The position numbers and the translations under genes were made by a program. Below, one piece after another: positions 13,401 to 20,797 of a stretch of DNA of 24,722 bases. Below the pieces are notes generated by a model, which saw only the letters and a program-made list of their open reading frames with translations, made no database searches and had not been told where the DNA came from. Positions within the stretch are counted from its first letter, which is position 1, and each line of letters starts with the position of its first letter. The stretch spans positions 1 to 24,722 of the IMG/VR virus record IMGVR_UViG_3300028766_000033; one strand, 5' to 3'. This DNA comes from a virus.

Positions 13401-14712
13401 CGAAGGTGAATTGCTGCAGCGAGGTCAGGCTGCCGATGTTGGCCGCTGGGAACCCGACGCCGTAGCGCGGGTTCGTGAGGAAGTCTGTGAGCGAAAGGGA
13501 CGGGTCCGCGTCGACGACATCGATGATGCCGAGCAGCGCGCCGTTGTCCGCGGACGAGAACGTGTACTCGCCGTACGAGCCGTTCGCCACGCTGATGCTG
13601 AACTGCCCCTGCAGGGGTGCGCCGAGCACCTGGGCGAGCGGGTTGCCCCAGCACGTGAGCGTCGCGCCTCCCGACGCGGTCGCCGCCTGCGAGAGCGTGA
13701 GCGTGTCGGATCCGACTGAGATGATGACGGTGCCAGCGGGTATGCCCGCGGCGGTCACCAGCATGCCTGCCACCAGGTTCGCCGTGCTGCTGACGCCGGT
13801 GACGTTGACCGTCCCGTTGAGCGTGGCGGTCGGCTGGTAGATGTACGAGACGCCGGGGCCGATCGCGAGGTCGATGACCGTGACGTTCTTGCCCGCGTCA
13901 GCCACCGCGAACTGGTAGAGCCCGGCCACGCTGACCGAGTACTGACCGGTCGTCGGCCCGCTGCCGACGAGCGCGAACACGTTGCCGAGGCTGTCGACCA
14001 CGCCCGCGCTCGCCGTGCCGACCGGGTTGGCGAGGTTGCCGAGCACGACGGGGAGGGCGGTGAGGGCCTGGTAGTTCTGCGCCTGGAACTGGTACGGCGT
14101 CGCGGGTATCACCGCGGCCTCGGTGAGCGAGGATGACAGGCCGAAGTAGGACGGGGTGAACGTGTACGGGCTCCCGACGGTGTAGGTCTCGGAGACGGCG
14201 CCGGAGATCGCGCCCCGGACCTCGAAGTTGAAGTTGGGCAGTTCAGGCTGGTTGCCGAGGTTGTAGTTCGCCGACGCGGCGTACGCCATGGACGAGTATC
14301 CGAGCGCCTGGCTCGGGTCCGCGCTCGAGAGGTACGACCACGCAGGCTGCCCCTGGTACCCGTCGAAGGCGGACACGCCCTGGCTGGCCAGCGCCTCGGG
14401 CGTCTTGTTGTCCCAGAGCTCTAGGATCGCGTCGACCGGGCCCTCGCAGATGCCGAGCATGAAGCTGGCGCTGTACGAGGCGCCGGACCCGCCGGCCTTC
14501 CCGCCGCCGCCCGCGATGCCACCCTTGCCGCCCTTGCCGCTGCCTGACCCCCCGTTGTAGCTGAAGTTGCCGTACCAGATCAGGTTGCCGGCGATGCGCT
14601 GCTGCCCGTGGACGAACGGCATGGCGACGCCCTGCACGGAACTCTGGATGCGCAGCGCCGTGGCGATCGGCGTCTTGCTGTTGACCTTGCTGCCCTTGCT
14701 CAGGATCGCCAT
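10435..14712 (-). CDS. Tail-tip / host-specificity protein (Phage-tail_3 type, 1425 aa)
   Basis: Central tail-tip protein contacting the host. It starts KGSKVNSKTPIATALRIQSSVQGVAMPFVHGQQRIAGNLIWYGNF, then a Gly-rich loop (about 55-78) and SFMLGICEGPVDAI, the usual start of this family. Residues about 204-285 and 356-403 carry two GQY-type beta modules, separated by another Ig-like segment (about 290-350). From about 400 to 660 is the Phage-tail_3 core (LTDFLTNPRYGVGFP, DVKVEYLDRGNSYNP, PMDIVAITDPNLGLSAAWVRIKEI). Two 98-100-residue copies (797-894, 1134-1233) flank fibronectin-like segments. The start follows the NlpC/P60 gene by one base. This is the longest gene in the window. Confidence 0.85.
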   Translation of the reverse strand: MAILSKGSKVNSKTPIATALRIQSSVQGVAMPFVHGQQRIAGNLIWYGNFSYNGGSGSGKGGKGGIAGGGGKAGGSGASYSASFMLGICEGPVDAILELWDNKTPEALASQGVSAFDGYQGQPAWSYLSSADPSQALGYSSMAYAASANYNLGNQPELPNFNFEVRGAISGAVSETYTVGSPYTFTPSYFGLSSSLTEAAVIPATPYQFQAQNYQALTALPVVLGNLANPVGTASAGVVDSLGNVFALVGSGPTTGQYSVSVAGLYQFAVADAGKNVTVIDLAIGPGVSYIYQPTATLNGTVNVTGVSSTANLVAGMLVTAAGIPAGTVIISVGSDTLTLSQAATASGGATLTCWGNPLAQVLGAPLQGQFSISVANGSYGEYTFSSADNGALLGIIDVVDADPSLSLTDFLTNPRYGVGFPAANIGSLTSLQQFTFANGLFISPAFAQAQAAQDFFKDFSAGLNGEFVWSSGLLTWQPYGDTTISANGYTYTAPSAPIYSLADSDFLKNEGSGSGASSFTSDDPVICTRTRQSDAYNDVKVEYLDRGNSYNPAIVEAKDDAAINEYGLRPADSKSLHFFCSAAPALTSAQMQLGRQLVRNSYTFTVEWYYIMLDPMDIVAITDPNLGLSAAWVRIKEITENQQDSTLTLVVEDYLAGTGSSPIYGTQVKAGYTPNTNISPGAPIAPIVFEAPVQIASNSGLEIWLLTGGGANWGGCDVYTSTDNQTYRLMGRIEGGSRIGVNNADFPSGSDPDTTDTLQVNLSTTGELYSATSTNDVDLGHTLCFEGGYPNPPAPTLGSIAGGALTATDYFTRVTYVFSSGEGPPSPEDNLSLPASTCLVVTSPVAQTGATGWNVYVGTSTGAETKQNASPISIGTNWTEPTGGLIGGTAPPPSETSYELVAYETANLVTGSEYNLGTYLRRGMYGTTISDHPAGSQFARLDGSQLAFPYDQAQIGLTLYIKLLSFNLWGGNPQTLAEVQPFQHVIEGPPLPGTVQNFSATQVGGAVVFVWDDLTDDALNFYDILYGPVGGAVGTATILTEASRATEMTNASVIPGTWIFYIRGRDIANQLGPVSSVELVVTNTNSLVSQVAQEPTWPGTLYNLYLHWTGVLVPLDQQDAGFYTTLSAPSAPTLGSVAGGSLGLTTYYVKITYVDSTGETTVSSESSLAVLALNLLTVASPSIPGGSQPATGWNVYVGTSSGSETLQNATPLVLGTGWTEPVGGLITGASPPSLNTTGWQIFDAMVANPVATAYYTAPTVDTGYNDSLRVYSSMAGTLGAGESGAAANLQLSIDTWLTGGSDPNTYINWSIGFVTMRYLNARVTYSGITAGNVSYITDFTPSIDDAPQIENNSSGPAVIAPGGTAVTFATPYHSLPNVVCTAITTGTALTASAAGISSTGFTAHVWNSSGSDVGGSINWQATGN
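11014..11313 (-). repeat. Second copy of duplicated fibronectin-like module (residues 1134-1233)
   Basis: Matches the copy at 12031-12324 in protein sequence: both open with TLGS(I/V)AGG, contain TGWNVYVGTS(T/S)G and end with WTEP(T/V)GGLI. The DNA has diverged, so the duplication is not recent. Confidence 0.8.
12031..12324 (-). repeat. First copy of duplicated fibronectin-like module (residues 797-894)
   Basis: See the partner at 11014-11313. The two copies are 240 residues apart in between, with an unrelated segment (LVTGSEYNLGTYLRRGMYG region and a fibronectin-like domain) separating them. Confidence 0.8.
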
Positions 14713-14713
14713 G

Positions 14714-15154
14714 TCAGCCCCACCTGGAGAAGAACTTGACGGCGTAGCCGGAGAGGCGGCCGGTGTCGGCCCGCTCCTCCAGCACCATCTTGGCCTCGCG
14801 CGAGGCGTGCACGATGAGCGGCCACTGCGTGACGACGCCGCCGTGTGCGAAGACGCGGCCGACCTTGAACAGCGCGATGTCGCCGGGCCCCGGTCCCCGC
14901 ACCTCGTGCGTGTGCCGCAGGACGGTCTCCATGTACCTCTCCACGCCGCGGTGGAGGAAGAAGTCTGGTGTGTACTCGGTGATGGGCATCTCGGGCGACA
15001 GCCCGCACCCGCGGAACACGAGGTAGACCAGCTGGGCGCAGTCGACGCCGCCGGCCTTGCCCTTGGCCCTGCCGCGGTGCGCGTACTTCGTGCCCACCCA
15101 CGACTTCGCCTCTGCCACGACGGCCTGGCGCTGGAGTTCGTCCTCGAAGGTCAT
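14714..15154 (-). CDS. Tail-associated NlpC/P60 peptidoglycan peptidase (146 aa)
   Basis: Cuts peptide cross-links in peptidoglycan during DNA entry and sits at the tail tip. The catalytic Cys39 is in AGGVDCAQLVY (34-44), His104 in VFAHGGVV, and a third polar residue His116 in PLIVHAS. PGPGDIALFKVGR (89-101) is the typical strand before the catalytic His. Length and position match the GTA gp14-type cell wall peptidase. The ATG overlaps the hub gene stop (ATGA at 15151-15154); a long in-frame extension upstream is ruled out because it reads the hub gene in the wrong frame. Confidence 0.9.
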   Translation of the reverse strand: MTFEDELQRQAVVAEAKSWVGTKYAHRGRAKGKAGGVDCAQLVYLVFRGCGLSPEMPITEYTPDFFLHRGVERYMETVLRHTHEVRGPGPGDIALFKVGRVFAHGGVVTQWPLIVHASREAKMVLEERADTGRLSGYAVKFFSRWG

Positions 15155-16119
15155 GTCGCCGCCTCCGGCACTGGGATGAACGGCTGTCCGCCGAAGTTCT
15201 GGGTGTTGCTGAAGACGGAGCAGGTGCCGAAGCTCTTGTCGCAGCCAGGGTACGCGGTGAACGCGTCCCCCGGGGCGACGGGGAACGGCATCGGCGCGAT
15301 GAGGGTGAAGGTTCCTGGCGAGCCGGCGACCCACGACCTGACCCCGCGCGAGAAGCCCGCGTTCTGCCCGCTCGTGAAGACGATGCGCCCGAGCGCGTAG
15401 GTGCCGGACCCGCTGGGGGCCGCGACGGCCGAGGTGAGAATGTTGGAAGTCGTGCCCGCTGCCGCGGTGGCGGACTTCGCGAAGGACGACGCCTGGAGCG
15501 TGCACCCGCTGTCGAACAGCGTCCAGCGGCAGCCCGACTGGAAGAGGTTGCGCGGCATCGTCTGGTTGAGCAGCTCGAGGTGGCTGTTGATGTTGACGAC
15601 GCAGTTGGTCCTGCCCATGTCCACCTCGGCCACGCGCCCGGTGAAGATGTTCACGACGCCGAGCGGGGAGATGGACATGGCGCCCTGCGGCATGCCGGAC
15701 GACCTGTTGTCCCAGTATGCCCTGTCGATCTGCACCGTCGCGCCGTCGAGGACGCCCGCGCGGAGCGCCGCGAGCCAGAACACCCCGCCGATCGTGCTGC
15801 CGGCGTAGCTGTTGGCCGCGTTGGGGAGCCGCGGCATCGCCACCACCTGCCACGTGTCCACGTCCACCCCGACCTTCCAGTGGCCCGTCGCCTTGTTGTT
15901 GAGCTGGTCGAACTGCACGTCCTTGGACGTGTACGTGACCGGCGAGGCGTAGGGCACGAGGACGTCGACGTCCGCGGTCGTGTAGGTCAGCGGGTTGCCC
16001 GAGTTGAGCGTGCCGGCGAGGTTGAACGTGTAGAGGTCGCAGGCGAAGGCCGACTGCGGCTTGCTGTTCAGGAACGCGAGCAGCGCCCCGGCGCTCGTCT
16101 CGTACTTCGCGGTCTTCAT
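15151..16119 (-). CDS. Tail hub / baseplate protein, DUF2163 (GTA gp13-like), 322 aa
   Basis: The N-terminal domain (1-170, with MKTAKYETSAGALLAFLNS and DLYTFNLAGT) and C-terminal domain (FTSGQNAGFSRGVRSW, APGDAFTAYPGCDKSFGTCSVFSN, NFGGQPFIPVPE) are those of the DUF2163 family found in GTA-type tails. Four Cys (SGCRW, SGCTL, PGCDK, GTCSV) are spaced like the cluster that holds an iron-sulfur centre in lambda gpL-type minor tail proteins; a metal cluster here is inferred. It probably forms the trimeric hub below the distal tail protein. ATGA overlaps tie it to both neighbours. Confidence 0.85.
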   Translation of the reverse strand: MKTAKYETSAGALLAFLNSKPQSAFACDLYTFNLAGTLNSGNPLTYTTADVDVLVPYASPVTYTSKDVQFDQLNNKATGHWKVGVDVDTWQVVAMPRLPNAANSYAGSTIGGVFWLAALRAGVLDGATVQIDRAYWDNRSSGMPQGAMSISPLGVVNIFTGRVAEVDMGRTNCVVNINSHLELLNQTMPRNLFQSGCRWTLFDSGCTLQASSFAKSATAAAGTTSNILTSAVAAPSGSGTYALGRIVFTSGQNAGFSRGVRSWVAGSPGTFTLIAPMPFPVAPGDAFTAYPGCDKSFGTCSVFSNTQNFGGQPFIPVPEAAT

Positions 16120-16730
16120 ATCACCTTCATCCCTTCCAGCTCGACCTTCTTGAGGTTCCAGAAGCGGAACAGGAAGTTCTCGAAGTCGAGGCTGTCCGCG
16201 CTGAAGCGGCAGGGCCAGTTGTAGTTGAAGGTCGCCGTGATGGCGTGTCCCGCGACGGGGGCGACGGTGAACTGGACACCGTACGTGAAGCCCCAGTTGG
16301 GGTCGGTGAGGTAGGTGAACGCGACGGTGGGGGTGCCCGCGTTGTAGACGGTGACCGACGCCTGCGTGACGTCCTGGATGGGTTCGACGAACCCGCCGAG
16401 GGCCCGCACGAAGATGAACTGCGTCTGGGTGCCGTTGCCGACGCCGAGCGACTGGTTCGCGACGGAGTTGTCGTCGGGGTCGTTGAAGTGGAAGGGGAGG
16501 GCCGTGCCGGCCACGCTGTTGAAGAAGCCGAGGAGGGTCTGCCAGTCGGTGTTCGAGCCGGCGCTGCCGAGGTAGCTGAAGCTGAGCGACCACTTGTAGA
16601 GGGGGTACGTGAACAGCTGGAGCACGGTCTTGACGCCGCTGATGGCCTGCTGCGGGATGCTCGACCACAGTGGCGAACGCTTGACCGGGTACTCGAGGCC
16701 ACTGAGGGTCGGGAATGTGGGTATCGTCAT
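16116..16730 (-). CDS. Distal tail protein, DUF2460 (GTA gp12-like), 204 aa
   Basis: Forms the ring that joins the tail tube to the tip. The family pattern is plain: FPTLSGLEYPVKRSPLWSS (6-24), TYPLYKWSLSFSYLG (41-55), DWQTLLGFFNSVAGTALPFHFNDPDDN (62-88), and a C-terminal WPCRFSADSLDFENFLFRFWNLKKVELE. Length about 200 is normal for the family. It lies between the tape measure and the hub, which is the standard order, and overlaps the hub start by ATGA. Confidence 0.88.
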   Translation of the reverse strand: MTIPTFPTLSGLEYPVKRSPLWSSIPQQAISGVKTVLQLFTYPLYKWSLSFSYLGSAGSNTDWQTLLGFFNSVAGTALPFHFNDPDDNSVANQSLGVGNGTQTQFIFVRALGGFVEPIQDVTQASVTVYNAGTPTVAFTYLTDPNWGFTYGVQFTVAPVAGHAITATFNYNWPCRFSADSLDFENFLFRFWNLKKVELEGMKVI

Positions 16731-16731
16731 G

Positions 16732-18903
16732 TCAGTACGCTCCCCTCACGCTCGGGTTGTTGACCATGTACGCCCCGATGTTCCTGGACAGCTGCCGCAG
16801 GGTCGAGGGGTTGTTGAGGGCCGCCATGACGCTCTTGCTGTCCATGGCGGTGATGTTGATGTTGGCCGACGCGCCGCCGGAACCGCCGGACGGCGAGTAG
16901 GGCGCGCCCTGGCCCGAGGCCGGTATGATCTGCTCGCCCTGGTGGACCATCGCGAGGCCCGTCTGCGGGACGTAGTTGGTGCCCACGTCGAAGGACGCGA
17001 CGCCCGCCCCGAAGGCCTCGACCGCGACGAAGGCCGCCGCGGCGGCGGGCGGTGCAAGCAACCACCCGACGTAAGGGATCTCGGCGACGTCGGCGTACAC
17101 CGCGGCCGCGGCCTTCGCCGCGCTGCCGCTGATGCTGGTCTTGTTCGCCGTGGCCTCCGCGGCGGCGCCGACGCTGGCCGACGTGACCGCAGAGGTCGTG
17201 ACCGCCGTGTCGGCCGCTATGGCCGCCTGCACCTTGGCGAGCTGGGACTGCGCCCACTCCACGGTGCCCTTCACGACGACGTCGTCGATGAACTTCAGGA
17301 TCAGGTTGTCGAACAGCTTGTACATGGCCTGCTGCCACGTCTGCGTGCCTTGGAGCACGCCGTTCACCATCCCGTCGACGCCCGACGTGATCGACTTGAA
17401 GAACGAGTCGTAGGGCTTCTCCTGCGCCGCCGCGCCCTGCGTGGCGATCTTGTTCAGGTCCTCCATGTGCTTCGCGTAGAGGATCTTGATCTGGTCGTAG
17501 ACCTTCTGCTTCTGTGCGACGGTCTGGTCGTCGATGGCCAGCTCCTGCTGGAGCGCGGCGTAGTTGAGGTTGTACTCCTCGTTGGCGAACTGGGTCTCTG
17601 CGTCGAGCTCCTGTTGCTTGGAGATCTGGTGCGTGGCGACCTCCGCCTGGAGCGTGTCCTTCTGCGACTGCAGGCCGATCTTGTCCAGCGTCAGCTGGGT
17701 CTGGATCTGCTCGCGCTGCGCGTCCTCCGCGTCCTTGGCGGCCTTCGCCCCATCCGCAGCACTGCTATCTGGCGTCCCGACCCCTCCGACCTGCTGCGAG
17801 GCGTTCTTGGTGGGTCCGTACGTAGGCTGGGGGTTGTTGATCTGCTGGATGACCGCATTCGTCTTCTCGAGGTTCGCCTGCATCCTGTCCGTGGCTTCGG
17901 CGACGATCTCGTCAATCTGGTCCATCCCGTCTTTCCAGGCCTGCTTGCCTCCTGTGAAGTCGAACTTCACGAAGTGGGAGGCGGCATCCGCGGCGGCGCC
18001 GAACAGCGTGACCAGTTGGACTAACTCCGCGCCGATGAGCTCGCAGGTCTCCTCGGCGGCGAGCTTCAGGATCTCAAACGCGGTGGCGAGTCCGGCCACC
18101 ATGTCATGGAAGATCCCTCCAGTCTTGACGTTCTCGTTCAGCTCCTCGAGGAAGTGCTGCATGCTCTCCGCGCCGTCGTCGATGGCGGGTTTCAAGATCT
18201 CCACGACAGAGATGCCAACACCCTCGAACGCCTTGCCCGTGATGGTGAGCTGCTGGTGGGTCTGCTCGAGCTGCTGCGCCTGGAACTCGGTGAGGAGCGC
18301 GCCGGTCTCCTCGAGCTTCTGGCCCATCTCGTCGAGCCCCGCGCTGCCGTCCTTGAGGGCAGCAGCCATCGTGACGATGCCCCGGCCGCCGACGATGCTG
18401 AGGTCGGCCGTGCGCTGTATGCTGGGACCGAGTCGCTCAAATCCATCATCTACGAGCTTGAGTATCTCATCAGGACTGGAGTTTCGAATCTGGTCGAGGC
18501 TGATGCCGAACCTGGTGAACGCGTCGTAGGCGGCGCCAGACCCACTGGAGGCGGTGAGCATGTTGCGCTCGAGCCTCGCCATCGTGGCGCCGACCCTGTC
18601 CGCGCTCCCGCCGGTGAGCTCCATCGCGAATCCGAGTTTCTGCGTGGTCTCCGCGCTGAGGCCGGTCATCGCCTCGGTGCGCTCGACCTGTTCGCCCAAC
18701 TCAGTGATGTGGTTGATGAACTCGACCACCTTGTCGATGGCGAACGCCTCGACGATCATGTTGCCGAGTTCCTCGAACTGTGCGCCCGCGCCCTCCGCCG
18801 ACTCGCCTACACTCTGGACCTGCTGCTTCGCCTGCTCCGACGCTGCGCCGAGCTCGGACGTGTCCCCGCCGAACCTGACATTGACTTGATCGTCGTCGGC
18901 CAT
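16732..18903 (-). CDS. Tail tape measure protein (723 aa)
   Basis: Sets tail length. The N-terminal region (1-60) is a polar helix; FAIDKVVEFINHITELGEQVERTEAMTGLSAETTQKLGF (54-92) and GGRGIVTMAAALKDG are typical tape measure segments, followed by a membrane-like helix region (about 265-300). A long Gln-rich coiled coil follows (about 385-480). The Ala-rich end contains GTNYVPQTGLAMVHQGEQIIPASG, the usual C-terminal signature of tape measure proteins. At about 0.15 nm per residue, the length predicts a tail near 110 nm. The gene follows the frameshifted chaperone pair, as expected. Confidence 0.9.
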   Translation of the reverse strand: MADDDQVNVRFGGDTSELGAASEQAKQQVQSVGESAEGAGAQFEELGNMIVEAFAIDKVVEFINHITELGEQVERTEAMTGLSAETTQKLGFAMELTGGSADRVGATMARLERNMLTASSGSGAAYDAFTRFGISLDQIRNSSPDEILKLVDDGFERLGPSIQRTADLSIVGGRGIVTMAAALKDGSAGLDEMGQKLEETGALLTEFQAQQLEQTHQQLTITGKAFEGVGISVVEILKPAIDDGAESMQHFLEELNENVKTGGIFHDMVAGLATAFEILKLAAEETCELIGAELVQLVTLFGAAADAASHFVKFDFTGGKQAWKDGMDQIDEIVAEATDRMQANLEKTNAVIQQINNPQPTYGPTKNASQQVGGVGTPDSSAADGAKAAKDAEDAQREQIQTQLTLDKIGLQSQKDTLQAEVATHQISKQQELDAETQFANEEYNLNYAALQQELAIDDQTVAQKQKVYDQIKILYAKHMEDLNKIATQGAAAQEKPYDSFFKSITSGVDGMVNGVLQGTQTWQQAMYKLFDNLILKFIDDVVVKGTVEWAQSQLAKVQAAIAADTAVTTSAVTSASVGAAAEATANKTSISGSAAKAAAAVYADVAEIPYVGWLLAPPAAAAAFVAVEAFGAGVASFDVGTNYVPQTGLAMVHQGEQIIPASGQGAPYSPSGGSGGASANINITAMDSKSVMAALNNPSTLRQLSRNIGAYMVNNPSVRGAY

Positions 18904-18904
18904 C

Positions 18905-19147
18905 TCAGTCCTCTACATCTGGCAGCATCGCCCGCGGCGCGCCGGTGGTCTTGGATTCTTTAGGCTTGTACCCCACGTGACCCGCCATCAGCAGGTGGGT
19001 CGGCGGGTGCTTCGCCCAGTATCTGTTCAGCGCCTCGAGACGCTGGAATGTGAGATTGTCTTCGACGTAGTCCCATGTCCAACCGATGGACTGGCAGACG
19101 TGCGCTGCTAGTTCGTCGAGGTCGACGGACTTCTGGTCTCTTCCCCC
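18905..19147 (-). CDS. Tail assembly chaperone, GT extension made by -1 frameshift
   Basis: This frame has no good start of its own; it is expected to be reached by -1 slippage at 19141-19147, giving a 185-residue fusion (19461 to 18905) of 106 residues of G and 79 new residues. The extension (SVDLDELAAHVCQSIGWTWDYVEDNLTFQRLEALNRYWAKHPPTHLLMAGHVGYK) has the W-Y-LT...L..YW.KHPP layout of the T part of lambda GT-type chaperones. The fusion binds the tape measure protein during tail assembly. The frame is also open upstream to 19393, so the exact slip point is inferred. Confidence 0.75.
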   Translation of the reverse strand, partial: GGRDQKSVDLDELAAHVCQSIGWTWDYVEDNLTFQRLEALNRYWAKHPPTHLLMAGHVGYKPKESKTTGAPRAMLPDVED

Positions 19148-19461
19148 GCTGCACCGCCGTCTTCCGCGGCCTTCATGCCAGACTGCGTCGCGATGACGGG
19201 TAGGGCGGTCAGCATCTCGTTCTGCGAGATCGGCAGGTCCGTGAACGCGTCGTAGGTCAGGCCGGGCGAGACCGGGGCCACCGCGGTGAACACGACGAGC
19301 GCCAGGTCGTCCATCGCCTCCGCGGTCATGCCGGTGCGCGACAGCGCCCTCAGGCGGCCGAACGCCGGGATCACGGTGCGGAGCTGCTTCCACACGAGGG
19401 GTTTCACGTCGTAGTTGACCCCGGCCAGCGTGACCTGGGGCAGTTGGGTTGCATCGTTCAT
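19108..19461 (-). CDS. Tail assembly chaperone G (117 aa)
   Basis: The non-shifted product of the chaperone locus. It begins MNDATQLPQVTLAGVNYDVKPLVWKQLRTVIPAFGRLR, a small beta-hairpin then helix as in G-type chaperones that use the formula G-V-x-Y-x-V. The ATGA overlap with the 107-aa gene stop fixes the start. Residues 107-117 (EETRSPSTSTN) are a disordered end beyond the slip point. Position between major tail protein and tape measure is diagnostic for this pair even in the absence of strong sequence similarity. Confidence 0.8.
   Translation of the reverse strand: MNDATQLPQVTLAGVNYDVKPLVWKQLRTVIPAFGRLRALSRTGMTAEAMDDLALVVFTAVAPVSPGLTYDAFTDLPISQNEMLTALPVIATQSGMKAAEDGGAAGEETRSPSTSTN
19141..19147 (-). 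promoter_or_regulatory. Candidate -1 ribosomal slippery site (GGGGGAA)
   Basis: Read on the leftward strand the zero-frame codons are GCG GGG GAA. Slipping back one base keeps the GGG pairing perfectly at the P site and moves into the GT frame, which then reads GGA AGA GAC CAG. It lies eleven codons before the G stop, the usual distance. Confidence 0.6.
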
Positions 19462-19781
19462 GTGTTTAGGTTCCTTGCTACTGTCATCATGTTGTCTGGG
19501 CCGACGACCTCCACCTGGATGTCGCGGTATTCCGGCTCTTTGCTGAGGTTGAGTTTGGGCAGGACCTGCAGGCAGGTGATCTGGTAACGCCGGGCCGACT
19601 CGATGTCGGACGCGACGATCATGGGCAGCTGCCTGAGGAAGATGTAGTTCTTGATCTTGCGGAGCACGAAGGAGAAGACGCGCATGACCTCGTTCTCTGT
19701 GGTGTGGAACGCCTGCGCCACCTGCGGCACGGGCACGCCGTTGATGAGGTTCGAGAAGATGATCTTCTGGTTGTCTTGCAC
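19458..19781 (-). CDS. Hypothetical protein between major tail protein and chaperone (107 aa)
   Basis: GTG start preceded by GGAGGAG with seven-base spacing. Residues 1-45 look like a small helix-turn-helix or chaperone-type fold (IIFSNLINGVPVPQVAQAFHTTENEVMRVFSFVLRKI); the PVPQVAQAFHTTENEV part reads like the two helices of an HTH. The remainder (YQITCLQVLPKLNLSKEPEYRDIQVEVVG) is beta. Its position in the tail operon argues for a tail or assembly protein rather than a transcription factor, though the HTH resemblance stands. The stop overlaps the G start by ATGA. Confidence 0.65.
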   Translation of the reverse strand: MQDNQKIIFSNLINGVPVPQVAQAFHTTENEVMRVFSFVLRKIKNYIFLRQLPMIVASDIESARRYQITCLQVLPKLNLSKEPEYRDIQVEVVGPDNMMTVARNLNT

Positions 19782-19823
19782 GCGTCTACTCCTCCGCTGG
19801 TTCCAATTGTCTGTCGCCGGGTG

Positions 19824-20594
19824 TTAGCTGGTGACCGGCACGCTGACGAGGCCGAGGTTGCCGGCCGAGTTCACGGTGCAGCTGAAGTCGAGCTCCGGCA
19901 TGGAGAAGTCGCCGATCTTCGTGTCGTACGCCTTCAGGCCCTGCGGGATGCACGAGTAGAGGAGGAAGTTGGTCTCGAGGCTGTTGTAGGACGAGCCCAT
20001 GACGCACTGGAAGGAGTTCGCCGCGCCCGCGCTCGCGTTGGACAGCAGGACGCTGGCACCGGAGGTCGACACGGTCGAGGTGTACGAGATGTTCACGCCG
20101 CCCGCGACCGCGGTGTCGGCCGCCGCGAAGGTGTAGACGCCGGCCGAGTACGAGTACTGGCCGACCGAAGGCGAGGACGCCACGTTGGTCATCACGATGC
20201 CCGTCGCGCCGTAGGTCACGCCGAGGTCCAGGACGAAGTTCGCGCTGTTCGTCACGGTGACCTGGTACGGCGTGCTCGGGATCGCGTGGTTCTCGGCCGG
20301 GTTGATGATCGTCTGGCCGGCGGTCATCAGCGAGTTGTTCGGGCCGCCGATGAAGTCGCGGATCTGGCGCGGCTGGTAGTCGGCGAACTTGAGCTTGCCC
20401 GTCACCTTCACCTGGCTGCGGCCGACGGCCACTGGGAAGATGTTCTGGCCGAAGAGCTCCTTGGTCGTCGCCTTGAGGTCGATCGACGCGGACTGCAGGA
20501 TCTTGGGCTGCACCGGGGTGGGGTTGGTGTCGCCGTCGATCATGTAGGCGAAGCCGGAGTTGAAGACTAGTGCCGGGGGGTTGTTGGCGGTCAT
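19824..20594 (-). CDS. Major tail (tube) protein with inserted beta module (256 aa)
   Basis: Stacked as hexamers it forms the tail tube. The ATG at 20594 overlaps the previous stop and has AAGGAGAACCCC. The tube fold is visible on both sides of an insert: FAYMIDGDTNPTPVQPKILQSASIDLKATTKELFGQNIFPVAVGRSQVKVTGKLKFADYQ at the start (15-74), and FQCVMGSSYNSLETNFLLYSCIPQGLKAYDTKIGDFSMPELDFSCTVN at the end (194-241). In between, residues 107-175 form a GQY-type module shared with two other structural proteins here. Its position before the chaperone and tape measure is standard. Confidence 0.85.
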   Translation of the reverse strand: MTANNPPALVFNSGFAYMIDGDTNPTPVQPKILQSASIDLKATTKELFGQNIFPVAVGRSQVKVTGKLKFADYQPRQIRDFIGGPNNSLMTAGQTIINPAENHAIPSTPYQVTVTNSANFVLDLGVTYGATGIVMTNVASSPSVGQYSYSAGVYTFAAADTAVAGGVNISYTSTVSTSGASVLLSNASAGAANSFQCVMGSSYNSLETNFLLYSCIPQGLKAYDTKIGDFSMPELDFSCTVNSAGNLGLVSVPVTS

Positions 20595-20797
20595 TTGGGG
20601 TTCTCCTTGTTGGGGTTGTCGTGTTCCGCTGGTCTGCTCACGCCCAGCGAGCGCTTCAGGTCGTCGCGCGCTATGCAGAGCGCGGCGTGTAGTGCCGAGC
20701 CCGGCAGCACCTGGTGGAAGTGCCTGTCGAACCAGGTGTCGATGGCCCGCTCGCGCGCGCGGCGCGCCTGCTCGCCCGCCCTCGCCATCCTGTCCAT
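20591..20797 (-). CDS. Small structural-operon protein (68 aa)
   Basis: Unrecognised, basic and helical (Arg-rich RMARAGEQARRARERAIDTWFDRHFH, then ALHAALCIARDDLKRSLGV). I placed the start at the ATG at 20797, which shares a base with the upstream TGA (TGATG); a GTG at 20800 is equally possible. Its stop overlaps the major tail protein start. Size and place suggest a tail-completion or assembly factor, without sequence evidence. Confidence 0.6.
   Translation of the reverse strand: MDRMARAGEQARRARERAIDTWFDRHFHQVLPGSALHAALCIARDDLKRSLGVSRPAEHDNPNKENPK

Noticed and set aside
14714-15853. Long N-terminal extension of the NlpC/P60 frame
   Set aside because: The extension reads the hub gene in another frame; the ATG at 15154 with ATGA overlap explains the start.
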